A DNA stretch of 64,000 bases, taken from positions 930,001 through 994,000 of the forward strand of contig NZ_WQHX01000001.1 in NCBI RefSeq assembly GCF_013035425.1. The letters run 5' to 3'. Source of the DNA: Ruegeria arenilitoris (GTDB taxonomy: Bacteria; Pseudomonadota; Alphaproteobacteria; Rhodobacterales; Rhodobacteraceae). The notes beneath the pieces were generated by a model. That model saw only the letters and a list, made by a program, of their open reading frames with translations, was not told the DNA's origin and searched no databases. This document shows, one piece after another, positions 24,890 through 34,564 of this stretch (its first letter is position 1; each line of letters opens with the position of its first letter). Made by a program: the position numbers and the translations under genes.

Positions 24890-27800
24890 ATGATGCGCGA
24901 AATACCGGGAGCGGCGGGGGGCATCCTCAGCTATTTCACGCGTCATCGTACGGTTGCGAACCTATTGTTGCTGGTCATGCTGGTACTGGGAGCTGCTGCC
25001 GTTCCAAATATGCGCGCGCAGTTTTTTCCGGACGTGATCCTCGAACGTGTCGATGTAAACGTTGCATGGGACGGGGCCGGACCCGAGGATGTAGACAATG
25101 GCATCGTACAATTGCTGGAACCTGCCTTGCTTGCGGTCGAAGGTGTGGCGAGTACAGAGTCAACTTCACGAGAAGGGTCAGCACGAATACGGCTGGAGTT
25201 TGAGCCGAACTGGGATATGTCGCGCGCTGTAGAAGAAGTCAGAACAGCCGTCGACAGTGTGAATAACCTTCCCGAAGATTCCGAAGAGCCTACGATTCAA
25301 CGCGGCGCGTGGCGCGATCGGGTCACCGACGTGGTCATAACCGGGCCCATCGAAGCAGAACAATTGGCCAAGTTTACAGATGAACTGATCAGCCGTTTGT
25401 TTGCAGTTGGCGTTACTCGTACCACAATTCGTGGTTTGGCTGCTCCGCGTGTGGTCGTCGAAGTACCGACCGCGCAATTGATCGCTAACGACATCACCAT
25501 GTCTGAGATCGCATCGGCTATTGCAGCTGAGGTCACCGCAAGTCCGGCTGGTGATGTGACAGGTGCTAATGCACGTATTCGCACTGGTGCGGAAAAACGC
25601 ACTCCAGAAGAAATCGAAGGCATCACGCTGCGCAGTTTTGCGGATGGGTCCAAGCTGATTGTTGGCGATGTGGCGCAGATCAGGGTTGAAGGTGTTACCC
25701 GGAATCGCAGCTACTTTGTTGGCGACGACCCGGCCATGTCTGTGCGGGTGGATCGTTCGAACCTGGGTGATGCGATTGAAATCCAGCATACAGTTGAGGA
25801 TGTGGTTCTGGATATGCAGGCAAGCCTGCCCGAAGGTATCACCATCGAACTGATCAGAACCCGTGCTCAGGCAATCACAGACCGTCTGGATATCCTTGTC
25901 GATAATGGGCTTGTCGGCCTTGGGCTGGTTGTCTGCCTATTGTTCTTGTTTCTGAACGCTCGAATTGCGTTTTGGGTCGCCGCCGGAATTCCCGTGGCTA
26001 TGTCTGCTGCGATTGCACTGATGTACCTCGGTGGACTTTCTATCAATATGGTGTCGCTGTTTGGCCTGATCATCACGTTGGGCATCGTAGTGGATGATGC
26101 CATTGTCGTGGGGGAACATGCCGATTTTCGTGCCCGTCGTTTGGGTGAGGCACCTGTTGTCGCCGCAGAACGAGCCGCGCGACGGATGGCGATGCCAGTA
26201 TTCGCAGCTACAATTACGACCGTCATTGCTTTTTTTGGTCTTACGCTCGTGGGAGGTCGGTTCGGCGAACTGATCCGCGACATCCCATTCACCGTCATCG
26301 CTGTGTTGGCAGCCTCGCTGATCGAGTGTTTCCTGATTCTGCCGAACCACATGGCTCATGCCATCGCGCATTCGGCCAAGGAACATTGGTATGACTTGCC
26401 TAACCGCTTGGTAAATCGAGGGTTTCGCTGGGTACGGGATAATTTGTTTCGCCCACTAGTCGCATGGGTGGTCTGGGCGCGATACGTCGTCGTAGCTTTG
26501 ATGGTCGTGATCTTGGCCAGTCAGATTGCTTTGTTTATCCAAGGCGACGTGAAATGGCGGTTCTTTAATGCACCGGAACGAGGCTCGGTCACCGGCAATT
26601 TTGTAATGGTCGAAGGTGCCACTCGCGCGGACACCATGGAAATGATGCGCATGGTTCAACGTGCAACTGTTGAACTGGGTGAGGTTTACCAAGAACGTCA
26701 CGGCCGCAACCCAATTGATTATGTTCTGGCCGAGGTTGGTGGTTCTGCCGGATTCGGACTGGCTGCAGCGGACGGTAAAGATGACGACTTGCTTGGCGGC
26801 ATCTCTATCGAGCTGATAGATGCCGACCTGCGCCCATATTCCAGTTTTGAGTTCGTCGGCGAGCTGCAAGACTTTGTTCCGCGCCACCCGAAAGTCGAGT
26901 TGCTCAGTTTCCGGGGATGGCGGTCCGGACCCGGTGGTGATGCGATAGACGTTCAGTTTTATGGATCCGATGTGAACACATTGAAGGCGGCATCCGAGGA
27001 CTTGCAGACCGAATTATCGAAATACACTGAGGTGTCAGCGCTTGAAGATAATCTGGCTTACGACAAAGAAGAATTCATTCTGGATCTGACCGCACAGGGG
27101 CAAGCGCTTGGTTTCCGAATAGAAACGCTAGGCCGAGTGTTGCGGGATCGTTTGAATGGAATTGAGGCTGCCACATTCCCTGATGGACCACGCAGTGCCG
27201 AGATAAGGGTCGAATTGCCCGAAGGAGAGCTGACTGCGGATTTCCTGGAACGAACCCTCATGCGAACACCAGATGGAGTCTATGTGCCGCTGGCTGATAT
27301 CGTTTCGGTAGAACGCAAGTCGGGGTTTTCGACTGTTCGGCGCGAGAACGGATTGCGCGTGATTTCAGTGAATGGTGACATATCCGAAGACGACCCAACC
27401 AAGGCCGCCGAAATCGAGCGAGCGATGCGCGAAGACATACTGCCCAATATCGCCGCAGAACGGCAGGTGGAATGGCGCATGGCGGGTTTAAGCGAACAAG
27501 AAGACGAATTTCTCTCCGAGGCGCGAACCGGGCTGATCCTATGTCTTGCCGGAATTTACCTTGTGTTGGCATGGGTATTTGCCAGCTGGACGCGACCATT
27601 GGTTGTCATGGCAATTATTCCTTTTGGGTTGGTAGGGGCAATCTGGGGCCACTACATTTGGGGCGTGCCGCTCAGTATGTTCACCGTAGTCGGTCTGTTG
27701 GGCATGACTGGAATTATCATCAACGACTCTATCGTTTTGGTGACTACAATCGATGGCTATCAGCAAGAGCGTGGACTTGTACCGTCAATTGTCGAGGGCA

Positions 27801-28291
27801 CCGCAGATCGTTTGCGACCAGTGATGTTGACAACCCTGACAACGGTTCTGGGGCTTACGCCTTTGCTTTACGAAAGCTCTCAACAAGCACAGTTCTTGAA
27901 GCCTACGGTAATCACGTTGGTTTACGGCCTAGGGTTTGGGATGCTCTTGGTCCTATTGCTCGTACCTGCGCTTTTGGCGATCCTGAACGATGTTTCGCGA
28001 CCTATGATCGCGATGCGTCGCGCGATGAGGGCACCGGACAGAGTTGTGAGAGGTGCAGTCGCGGCAACGGCCTCTGCTTTATTCCTGTGGCTGGTCGCTT
28101 CAATGGTTTGGCCCGCCTTAACCGGTACGCCAATTGGTTTTTTGTCCGGGTTTTACCCAGGCGATGAAGGGTTAACCATTCTTCGACTGGGCTTTGGTAT
28201 TTTCGCGGCAGGTGCAGCAATTATCCTGATCTTGGGTGTGACAATCTCAGGAATGCTTTACGGGCGCTTATCAGGCCGCGCGGGCACCTAA
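24890..28291 (+). CDS. RND family efflux transporter, inner-membrane component
   Basis: 1133-residue proton-driven AcrB/MdtB-type transporter. It has the N-terminal helix ([11 protein letters not shown]), a large periplasmic loop, the TM2-TM6 block from about residue 345, and the proton-relay double aspartate in TM4 ([13 protein letters not shown]). The second half repeats this layout, with NDSIVLV in TM10. The protein is about 90 residues longer than AcrB because of a C-terminal extension with two extra hydrophobic segments. It pairs with the adaptor just upstream. No outer-membrane TolC-like gene lies next to it. The stop overlaps the convergent Nudix gene by 4 bp. Confidence 0.95.
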   Translation: MMREIPGAAGGILSYFTRHRTVANLLLLVMLVLGAAAVPNMRAQFFPDVILERVDVNVAWDGAGPEDVDNGIVQLLEPALLAVEGVASTESTSREGSARIRLEFEPNWDMSRAVEEVRTAVDSVNNLPEDSEEPTIQRGAWRDRVTDVVITGPIEAEQLAKFTDELISRLFAVGVTRTTIRGLAAPRVVVEVPTAQLIANDITMSEIASAIAAEVTASPAGDVTGANARIRTGAEKRTPEEIEGITLRSFADGSKLIVGDVAQIRVEGVTRNRSYFVGDDPAMSVRVDRSNLGDAIEIQHTVEDVVLDMQASLPEGITIELIRTRAQAITDRLDILVDNGLVGLGLVVCLLFLFLNARIAFWVAAGIPVAMSAAIALMYLGGLSINMVSLFGLIITLGIVVDDAIVVGEHADFRARRLGEAPVVAAERAARRMAMPVFAATITTVIAFFGLTLVGGRFGELIRDIPFTVIAVLAASLIECFLILPNHMAHAIAHSAKEHWYDLPNRLVNRGFRWVRDNLFRPLVAWVVWARYVVVALMVVILASQIALFIQGDVKWRFFNAPERGSVTGNFVMVEGATRADTMEMMRMVQRATVELGEVYQERHGRNPIDYVLAEVGGSAGFGLAAADGKDDDLLGGISIELIDADLRPYSSFEFVGELQDFVPRHPKVELLSFRGWRSGPGGDAIDVQFYGSDVNTLKAASEDLQTELSKYTEVSALEDNLAYDKEEFILDLTAQGQALGFRIETLGRVLRDRLNGIEAATFPDGPRSAEIRVELPEGELTADFLERTLMRTPDGVYVPLADIVSVERKSGFSTVRRENGLRVISVNGDISEDDPTKAAEIERAMREDILPNIAAERQVEWRMAGLSEQEDEFLSEARTGLILCLAGIYLVLAWVFASWTRPLVVMAIIPFGLVGAIWGHYIWGVPLSMFTVVGLLGMTGIIINDSIVLVTTIDGYQQERGLVPSIVEGTADRLRPVMLTTLTTVLGLTPLLYESSQQAQFLKPTVITLVYGLGFGMLLVLLLVPALLAILNDVSRPMIAMRRAMRAPDRVVRGAVAATASALFLWLVASMVWPALTGTPIGFLSGFYPGDEGLTILRLGFGIFAAGAAIILILGVTISGMLYGRLSGRAGT

Positions 28292-28707
28292 TTCAGCCGC
28301 ATGGCCTGCGCAAGCAACTCTGGCACCCGTTCGCTCATTTGCAGGTCTCCAATAAGGATTTTCTGAAATGGAAACCAGCGTGCGTCACGAGCATCGTCAG
28401 CGGCAACTGGCGCTCCGGACAAATACCGACACATAACGCCGACCAGCAAATAGTGCGATTGCACTCGCCCAGCCGCGTCGCGACCTAATAAATCCAGATT
28501 GTCGATATAGCTATCCGGCCGCGCAGTAACCCCGGTTTCTTCCAGCAACTCTCGCGCCGCTGCCTCAAGAACAGTTTCGCCCCATTCTACGTGGCCACCC
28601 GGAAACCCCCACAACCCTTGGTCCGGCTGCTTTTTACGCTGGACCAACAAAACCTGATCCTGGTGTAGCACCACGGCCAGGGCACCAATTTTAGGGACGG
28701 GGTTCAT
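28288..28707 (-). CDS. Nudix hydrolase
   Basis: 139 residues from ATG 28707. The Nudix box is complete: [22 protein letters not shown] (pattern G-x5-E-x7-RE-x-x-E-E-x-G at about 39-61). It should hydrolyse a nucleoside diphosphate-linked compound; substrate unknown. A longer frame overlaps the upstream gene and lacks homology. The ATG is 4 bases after the upstream stop, so the two are probably co-transcribed. Confidence 0.9.
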   Translation of the reverse strand: MNPVPKIGALAVVLHQDQVLLVQRKKQPDQGLWGFPGGHVEWGETVLEAAARELLEETGVTARPDSYIDNLDLLGRDAAGRVQSHYLLVGVMCRYLSGAPVAADDARDARWFPFQKILIGDLQMSERVPELLAQAMRLN

Positions 28708-28711
28708 TTGG

Positions 28712-29524
28712 TCAGCCTGCGTCGCACCCAATGATATCAACCGCATGGCTTGCGCCCAAAACAGTGATTCTAACCTCGGATCGATCCAATGCGAACGGAC
28801 CGCCCGAGACATTCGTTACCTCGGTTCGGGCAATCAAAGTGTTGCCATCGCGTTTTGTTTCCGCTTGCGAAGCCCAAAGCAATGGGTTTCCGGGTTCGAT
28901 CACTGCGAATTCGGCACCGCCAGCCGAAGGCATCGTAACATGGGCTTCGATTTGCATTCCATCGGTAGTCGGCTTCAAGTGACAGGATGCGGCGGCAACG
29001 CCAGCTTCTCGCGCGGAAAACGGGCGTTGGGCCAATGCCGCCGCAATAGCAGGGTTCCTAGCGGCCTGGGCGTCCAGCGTGTGATCAAAGCCCAAACGGC
29101 CCGGGACACAGACATCTTTGCACACACCCAAATCCATCTCACCACGCAAGCGAACTGGCTTTGCAGGGTTTTGCGGTGTGATTTCAACAGGCAAGATCAA
29201 TTGATTCTCATAGCCAATGGATTGCAGGCCATTTTGGTCGAAAACAAGCGGAGCAGGCCAGGTTATCTCGACATCGCCAACATTGCGTGAACGACTCCAA
29301 TCGAACTGCGGTGGAATTCCCGCGTCGCCGGGAGCGCGCCAATATGTTTTCCAACCATCTTTGAGTTTCAATCGAAGTGCGCCCTGATATGTCCCTTCGG
29401 GCGTTCTGCCGCCATCCAAGATTTCCAATTGAACCAACTGATCCATGCCTTGCGCAAAGGCAGACGTTGCAAAGCAAAGGTTTGCCGTAAGTGCAATTGC
29501 GGTTGGTTTCCAGAAACTCATCAT
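28712..29524 (-). CDS. Periplasmic DsbD N-terminal-domain-like protein
   Basis: 270 residues with a signal peptide ([24 protein letters not shown]). The mature part resembles the periplasmic alpha domain of the disulfide reductase Dsb[21 protein letters not shown] and the redox pair in [12 protein letters not shown]. The membrane and thioredoxin parts of DsbD are absent, so it needs a separate CcdA/DsbD-like partner for electrons. Such stand-alone proteins are common in Rhodobacterales. It precedes the Nudix gene and is divergent from yqgE. Confidence 0.85.
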   Translation of the reverse strand: MMSFWKPTAIALTANLCFATSAFAQGMDQLVQLEILDGGRTPEGTYQGALRLKLKDGWKTYWRAPGDAGIPPQFDWSRSRNVGDVEITWPAPLVFDQNGLQSIGYENQLILPVEITPQNPAKPVRLRGEMDLGVCKDVCVPGRLGFDHTLDAQAARNPAIAAALAQRPFSAREAGVAAASCHLKPTTDGMQIEAHVTMPSAGGAEFAVIEPGNPLLWASQAETKRDGNTLIARTEVTNVSGGPFALDRSEVRITVLGASHAVDIIGCDAG

Positions 29525-29671
29525 GACCTATAAATGCGCATTGTTGGCAAGATTGCCAAGTCACGTTCAGGTCAGTGGGGTGAAATGTGTCTGATTCCCC
29601 TCAGATCACTTGCCATTTCCTGCGATACAGGGCCATTGTTGACAGGCAGCCGAGAAACGAGACCCCTAAAA

Positions 29672-30226
29672 ATGGACCTGACCGGAAAACTGCTGATTGC
29701 AATGCCTGGCATGGGCGACCCAAGGTTTGAGCATGCGGTAGTCTATATTTGCAGCCATGCCGACGATGGAGCAATGGGGCTTATCATCAACAAACCGTCG
29801 GATCTTCGCATCAAGACTTTGTTGCAGCAACTCGAAATTCCTTGCCGCATACCTGTTGTTGGCGAACGGCTGGTTCATTTTGGCGGGCCTGTCGAGATGT
29901 CACGCGGATTCGTGCTTCATTCCGCAGACTACGAGGCTAACTTGCACTCAATGCAAATCAGCTCTGACTTTAGCATGACTGCGACCTTGGATGTGCTTGA
30001 AGATTTAGCGTCTGGGACAGGGCCTCTGAATGCAATGGTGGCATTGGGATATTCAGGATGGGGACCGGATCAGCTTGAGGATGAGATTGCCATGAATGGG
30101 TGGCTTACGACTGATGCCAGCCCAAAGTTGGTTTATGACCTGCCCGATGATGAAAAATGGGAAGCTGCGTTGGCGACTTTGGGCGTTGACCCTCTAACTT
30201 TATCAGCCAGCGCTGGCCGGGCTTAA
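29672..30226 (+). CDS. YqgE/AlgH family protein
   Basis: 184-residue cytoplasmic DUF179 family protein. It begins MDLTGKLLIAMPGMGDPRFEHAVVY and has the family block GAMGLIINKP, FGGPVEMSRGFVLH, and ALGYSGWGPDQLE. Biochemical function is not established. The ATG at 29672 matches the family N-terminus; the frame extends upstream through the promoter region of the divergent DsbD-like gene. The stop overlaps the convergent Sua5 gene by 4 bp. Confidence 0.92.
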   Translation: MDLTGKLLIAMPGMGDPRFEHAVVYICSHADDGAMGLIINKPSDLRIKTLLQQLEIPCRIPVVGERLVHFGGPVEMSRGFVLHSADYEANLHSMQISSDFSMTATLDVLEDLASGTGPLNAMVALGYSGWGPDQLEDEIAMNGWLTTDASPKLVYDLPDDEKWEAALATLGVDPLTLSASAGRA

Positions 30227-31170
30227 CTTCGAGGGGCTGCTGCCCGTCGCAGACGGTCATTTATTGCTTTGCCAAGACCGATTTCCGGGATCGGAGACAC
30301 TGCAATCGGGCGGCCTGACTTATCCAGTTCGTGCAGGCAGGCAAACAAGTTTGCGGCAGCTTCGTTCAAGTTGCCGTCCGGTGACAGGTTCATGTCACAG
30401 ACCACCTCTCCGAAACCGAGCAACACTTCGCCGCCTTGCTGTGACTCGGCATTCAGGCGAACCGAAGCATCGGGCGCATAATGGGACAGTAATTGTCCCG
30501 GAGCGGTAAGTGGTTCACCGGGCTCGCGCAGGTGGAGCCGGTTGCCCAGAACCGATTCGACACTTTCCAGGGCTACGCCACCCGGGCGCAGTAATGTTGG
30601 CGTGCCGGTAAGCCCAATTATGGTTGATTCCAAACCCACTCCGCAGGGGCCGTCATCCAGGACCGCGGTTATGCGACCATCTAAACCGGCGAGAACATGA
30701 GCGGCGGTCGTTGGGCTGATTCGGCCTGAAGGATTTGCTGAAGGGGCCGCGATAGGTGCATCCAAGGTTTTCAAAAGTGCACGCGCTGTGGGGTGGGCTG
30801 GAACGCGAACGGCCAGCGTGTCTAACCCTGCAGTAACCAGTGAGGACACTCCGCCTCCTGCCTTTAAAGGAAGAACAAGTGTCAAGGGGCCGGGCCAGAA
30901 CTGTTCCGCCAGACGCTCGGCTTCATCCGACCATTTAACATAGCGTTGTGCTGCCTCGACCGAGGAAACGTGAGCGATAAGGGGATTGAAGCTGGGTCGC
31001 CCTTTGGCCGCGTATATTGCAGCCACAGCTTCGCCGTTCCGCGCGTCGCCGCCCAGGCCATAAACCGTCTCAGTCGGGAACGCGACCAACAGACCCTGCC
31101 GCAGGTAATCTGCGGCCTGTTCCAATCCTGCTGGATCGGCGGACAAATACTCTGTGCGGTAAGGGATCAT
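30223..31170 (-). CDS. tsaC: L-threonylcarbamoyladenylate synthase (Sua5/YciO/TsaC)
   Basis: Makes threonylcarbamoyl-AMP for t6A37 tRNA modification. 315 residues: an N-terminal YrdC catalytic domain (KGRPSFNPLIAHV near residues 55-67; SANPSGRISPTTA near 140) plus a C-terminal Sua5 domain (about 225-315), so this is the longer Sua5 form. The ATG 31170 begins MIPYRTEYL; the frame upstream overlaps the divergent promoter and is rejected. Confidence 0.94.
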   Translation of the reverse strand: MIPYRTEYLSADPAGLEQAADYLRQGLLVAFPTETVYGLGGDARNGEAVAAIYAAKGRPSFNPLIAHVSSVEAAQRYVKWSDEAERLAEQFWPGPLTLVLPLKAGGGVSSLVTAGLDTLAVRVPAHPTARALLKTLDAPIAAPSANPSGRISPTTAAHVLAGLDGRITAVLDDGPCGVGLESTIIGLTGTPTLLRPGGVALESVESVLGNRLHLREPGEPLTAPGQLLSHYAPDASVRLNAESQQGGEVLLGFGEVVCDMNLSPDGNLNEAAANLFACLHELDKSGRPIAVSPIPEIGLGKAINDRLRRAAAPRS

Positions 31171-31292
31171 TTGTGGTGACGCCGCGTTTTGGTTGATTGC
31201 AACATAGGGACAGGTAGGTAATCGTTCCAACCCAGATGAATAATTATGCGGCTTGCGGATTCCAAGCCCACGCGTAAAACCCGAGAGAAGCC

Positions 31293-32996
31293 ATGCCTTA
31301 TCGCGCCCCAATCTCCGATTATCAATTCCTGTTAGATAAAGTGGTCGATTTTGATCAGATCGCCGCCACAGAGACGTTCTCGGAGGCCAGCGCCGATGTG
31401 GTCAGCGCGATCCTGTCCGAGGCTGGCAAGATGTGCGAAGAGGTTATGGCTCCTCTGCAACGCCCCGGTGATCTCGAACCGGCGCGTCTGGAAAACGGCG
31501 TTCTTAGAACCTCGCCCGGTTACGCAAACGGCTGGAAAGCGATCGCAGAAGGCGGCTGGATCGGAATGAGCGGCGACCCTGAATACGGTGGCATGGGTTT
31601 GCCAATGACGGTCACGACAGCGGTTAACGAAATGATGAGCGCGGCCTGTCTTTCACTTCAATTGGCGCCATTGATGACGCAAGGCCAGATCGAAGCATTG
31701 GAAAACCACGCCAGTGACGCGCTGAAAGAGCTTTACTTGCCTAAGATGATGGCGGGTGACTGGTCTGGCACCATGAACCTGACTGAACCACAGGCTGGAT
31801 CTGATGTAGGAGCGCTGACCTCTAAAGCCGAACCCAACGGCGACGGCACATATGCCGTAACCGGGCAGAAAATCTACATCTCGTGGGGCGATAATGACTT
31901 TTGCGAGAACGTCTGCCATCTGGTACTTGCCCGGTTGCCGGATGGTGTCCCGGGAACCAAGGGAATTTCGCTGTTTCTGGTGCCAAAGTTTATTCCCGAT
32001 GAAAACGGCAACCCCGGTGTTGCAAACGATCTGAAGGTCGTTTCGCTCGAGCATAAAATGGGCCTTCACGGCTCACCCACATGCGTGATGCAATATGACG
32101 GGGCCAAGGGTTGGCTTGTGGGGAAGGAACATGGTGGCATGGCCGCGATGTTCACCATGATGAACAATGCGCGTCTGGGTGTCGGCGGGCAAGGTGTCGG
32201 TGCGGCTGAAGGCGCTTATCAGCACGCGCTGGGATATGCGCTGGAACGCAGACAAGGCAAAACGCCGTCCGGTACCATCATTGATCACGCGGATGTGCGC
32301 AGAATGCTAATGGAGATGCGAGCCGATGTATTTGCCGCGCGCGCCATTCTGTTGGCTAACGCGGCGGCCATTGATCTGGCGCAGGCGACTGGGGACCAGG
32401 AATGGGCCGCGCGTGCGGCTCTGTTGACGCCGATTTGCAAGGCATTCGGAACGCAAACCGGAATGCGAGTAGCTGAAACCGGGGTGCAAGTGCATGGTGG
32501 TATGGGTTACATCGAAGAAACCGGTGCAGCGCAATACTATCGAGATGTCCGAGTGACCGCGATTTATGAGGGGACGAACGGCATTCAGGCAATGGACCTT
32601 GTCGGGCGGAAAATGATGGATGGTGGCGAGGCAGCTTCAAACCTGCTGGACGAGATTGAGGATCAGGCAGAACGGGCACGCGCGGTTCTACCTGAATTGG
32701 CGGGTCCTGTGTGGGAAGCCACTGAATCTTTGCGGGAAACAACGGAATGGTTGGTTTCGCAAATTGAAATGAACGAGCGATTTGCTGGCGCAGTGCCCTA
32801 TCTGCAAGCATTTGCCCGCGTATTGGGTGGGCATTACCATCTGTCCGCAGCCTTGGCCGATCCGGATGGGCCGCGGGCGAAGCTGGCGCGTTTTTATATT
32901 AATGCATTGCTGCCGGAACATGTTGGACTTTTGGCGCAAACCCAAAATGGGGCTGGCGATCTCTATGCGTTAAAAGCAGAAGAGTTGGCAGTCTGA
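31293..32996 (+). CDS. Acyl-CoA dehydrogenase with C-terminal extension (FadE/DmdC-like)
   Basis: 567-residue flavoprotein. N-terminal domain to about 155, FAD-binding central part with LTEPQAGSDVGAL and WGDND, and C-terminal helical part with the likely catalytic glutamate in AIYEGTNGIQAMDL, followed by the extra acyl-CoA dehydrogenase C domain (about 460-567). Size and architecture match both long FadE-type enzymes and the roseobacter DmdC methylmercaptopropionyl-CoA dehydrogenase of DMSP demethylation; I cannot tell these apart by eye. It is coupled to an MBL hydrolase gene (TGATG). Confidence 0.9.
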   Translation: MPYRAPISDYQFLLDKVVDFDQIAATETFSEASADVVSAILSEAGKMCEEVMAPLQRPGDLEPARLENGVLRTSPGYANGWKAIAEGGWIGMSGDPEYGGMGLPMTVTTAVNEMMSAACLSLQLAPLMTQGQIEALENHASDALKELYLPKMMAGDWSGTMNLTEPQAGSDVGALTSKAEPNGDGTYAVTGQKIYISWGDNDFCENVCHLVLARLPDGVPGTKGISLFLVPKFIPDENGNPGVANDLKVVSLEHKMGLHGSPTCVMQYDGAKGWLVGKEHGGMAAMFTMMNNARLGVGGQGVGAAEGAYQHALGYALERRQGKTPSGTIIDHADVRRMLMEMRADVFAARAILLANAAAIDLAQATGDQEWAARAALLTPICKAFGTQTGMRVAETGVQVHGGMGYIEETGAAQYYRDVRVTAIYEGTNGIQAMDLVGRKMMDGGEAASNLLDEIEDQAERARAVLPELAGPVWEATESLRETTEWLVSQIEMNERFAGAVPYLQAFARVLGGHYHLSAALADPDGPRAKLARFYINALLPEHVGLLAQTQNGAGDLYALKAEELAV

Positions 32997-34042
32997 TGGA
33001 CGGGGACGTGCCCATCACGATACGTTATCCTTGGACCGAACCACCTGCACCTGGTGAGTGGACCCAGATAGCTGAAGGGGTTCTATGGATAAGGCTTCCG
33101 CTGCCGATGGCGTTGGATCATGTGAATGTCTACGCTCTTGATGATGGCGATGGGTGGACAGTGGTTGACACAGGGATGTCCTCGAAAAAGACACGCCTGA
33201 TTTGGGAAAGACTAATGGCGGGGCCATTGTCCGATCGGCCAGTAAATAGGGTTGTTGTCACGCACCACCATCCGGATCATGTCGGAAATGCCGGATGGTT
33301 CCAGACCGAACACGACGCGGAACTGGTGGCAAGTCGCACATCGTGGCTGTTTGCACGAATGCTGACTTTAGACGAGCAGGAAAGTTGGCCACAGGAGACT
33401 CTGGATTTCTATCGCAGCGCCGGCATGGCCACCGAAGTTCTGTCCAAACGAAAGGCAGATAGGCCTTTCAATTTTGCAGATGTTGTCTATCCCATGCCAC
33501 TAGGCTTTACCCGGATCAAACAGGGTGATGTCATTCATATGGGTGGCCGGGACTGGGATGTTCACATGGGCAACGGGCACGCCCCAGAACACGCAACATT
33601 CTGGAGCCGCGACGATAACCTCGTGCTTACGGGCGACCAAATCCTAAGTTCGATCAGTTCGAACCTTGGCGTATACGCAACCGAACCCATGGCCGACCCT
33701 GTTTCGGATTGGCTAGAGGCGTGCGAGCGGTTGGAAACTCTAGCCCGGCCCGATCATTTGGTGCTGGGGGGGCACAAATTGCCTTTTTTAGGTCTTCCGA
33801 CTCGAATGCGTCAGCTAATAGAAAATCATCACGGCGCGCTAGAGCGTTTGCTTTCGGATTTGGACAAACCAAAAGCAGCCGCAGAATGTTTCCCGGCTTT
33901 GTTCAAGCGTCCGATCAAGGACGGCGAATATGGGCTGGCCCTTGTAGAAGCGGTTGCACACTTGAACCATCTTTACCACATTGATGCGGTCACCCGAACG
34001 CGTCGCGCGGACGGGGCTTGGGAATATCTGCGCAAAGGTTGA
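32996..34042 (+). CDS. MBL-fold metallo-hydrolase
   Basis: 348-residue metallo-beta-lactamase-fold hydrolase. The metal motif THHHPDHVGN (H-x-H-x-DH) is near residue 88; further ligands lie in GNGHAPEHA and TGDQIL, and GGHKLPF near the end of the domain. A C-terminal winged-helix-like segment follows (about 280-348). Its ATG shares a base with the acyl-CoA dehydrogenase stop, so a thioester- or lactone-related role in acyl-CoA metabolism is plausible, but this is inference. Confidence 0.9.
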   Translation: MDGDVPITIRYPWTEPPAPGEWTQIAEGVLWIRLPLPMALDHVNVYALDDGDGWTVVDTGMSSKKTRLIWERLMAGPLSDRPVNRVVVTHHHPDHVGNAGWFQTEHDAELVASRTSWLFARMLTLDEQESWPQETLDFYRSAGMATEVLSKRKADRPFNFADVVYPMPLGFTRIKQGDVIHMGGRDWDVHMGNGHAPEHATFWSRDDNLVLTGDQILSSISSNLGVYATEPMADPVSDWLEACERLETLARPDHLVLGGHKLPFLGLPTRMRQLIENHHGALERLLSDLDKPKAAAECFPALFKRPIKDGEYGLALVEAVAHLNHLYHIDAVTRTRRADGAWEYLRKG

Positions 34043-34500
34043 TGGAAATGCAGGACAAGATTGAAACATCGGCGGAGGCAGCCGAATCTGCCGCGTTGCC
34101 AAGGTGTTACGAGGTGCACGCGAATTCCGAAGTGGATTCTGGTTCGAAAGAGCTTCCCAAGCCATTGCAGGAACCGGTCGAAACCAAAAGTCCTGCCAGA
34201 TGGGCTTATGAACGCTTGATCCTTTACATCCAAAACTTTGAAAAAACGCTGGACGGTGACCATGAGGTGGCGATGGGTTTCACGGGTGGTGATACAGGCG
34301 TGATGAGAATCGAAGGCATGGGCTACTTCGACCCTGATATCATAACCTTTTATGGCTCGGATGGCGGCAACGCACGAAGTCAGTTGGTGCAGCACGTGAG
34401 CCAGCTAAACGTGATGCTGCGGGCGTTACCAAAATCTATTGACGACAAGCCAGCCAATCGCATCGGTTTCCGGTTGGCCGCTGATCTGGAAGAAAACTGA
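34042..34500 (+). CDS. Conserved protein of unknown function (DUF6173-like)
   Basis: 152 residues. A low-complexity acidic N-terminus (to about 50) precedes a compact domain with RWAYERLILYIQNFEKTL, VAMGFTGGDTGVMRIEGMGYFDPDII-type sequence, and FRLAADLE at the end. I believe this is the DUF6173 family of Rhodobacterales, but I am not certain. No enzymatic motif is visible. The ATG shares a base with the MBL stop (TGATG), so it is the third gene of a coupled run. Confidence 0.75.
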   Translation: MEMQDKIETSAEAAESAALPRCYEVHANSEVDSGSKELPKPLQEPVETKSPARWAYERLILYIQNFEKTLDGDHEVAMGFTGGDTGVMRIEGMGYFDPDIITFYGSDGGNARSQLVQHVSQLNVMLRALPKSIDDKPANRIGFRLAADLEEN

Positions 34501-34564
34501 CAGTCTGACTTGCAATTCCAGCTCACGCAGCCTTGAATGAATGGATCATTCAGGAGGGCGCAGC

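Noticed and set aside
24757..25203. 148-codon plus-strand frame across the adaptor/RND junction
   Set aside because: Out of frame with both efflux genes, which are strongly supported.
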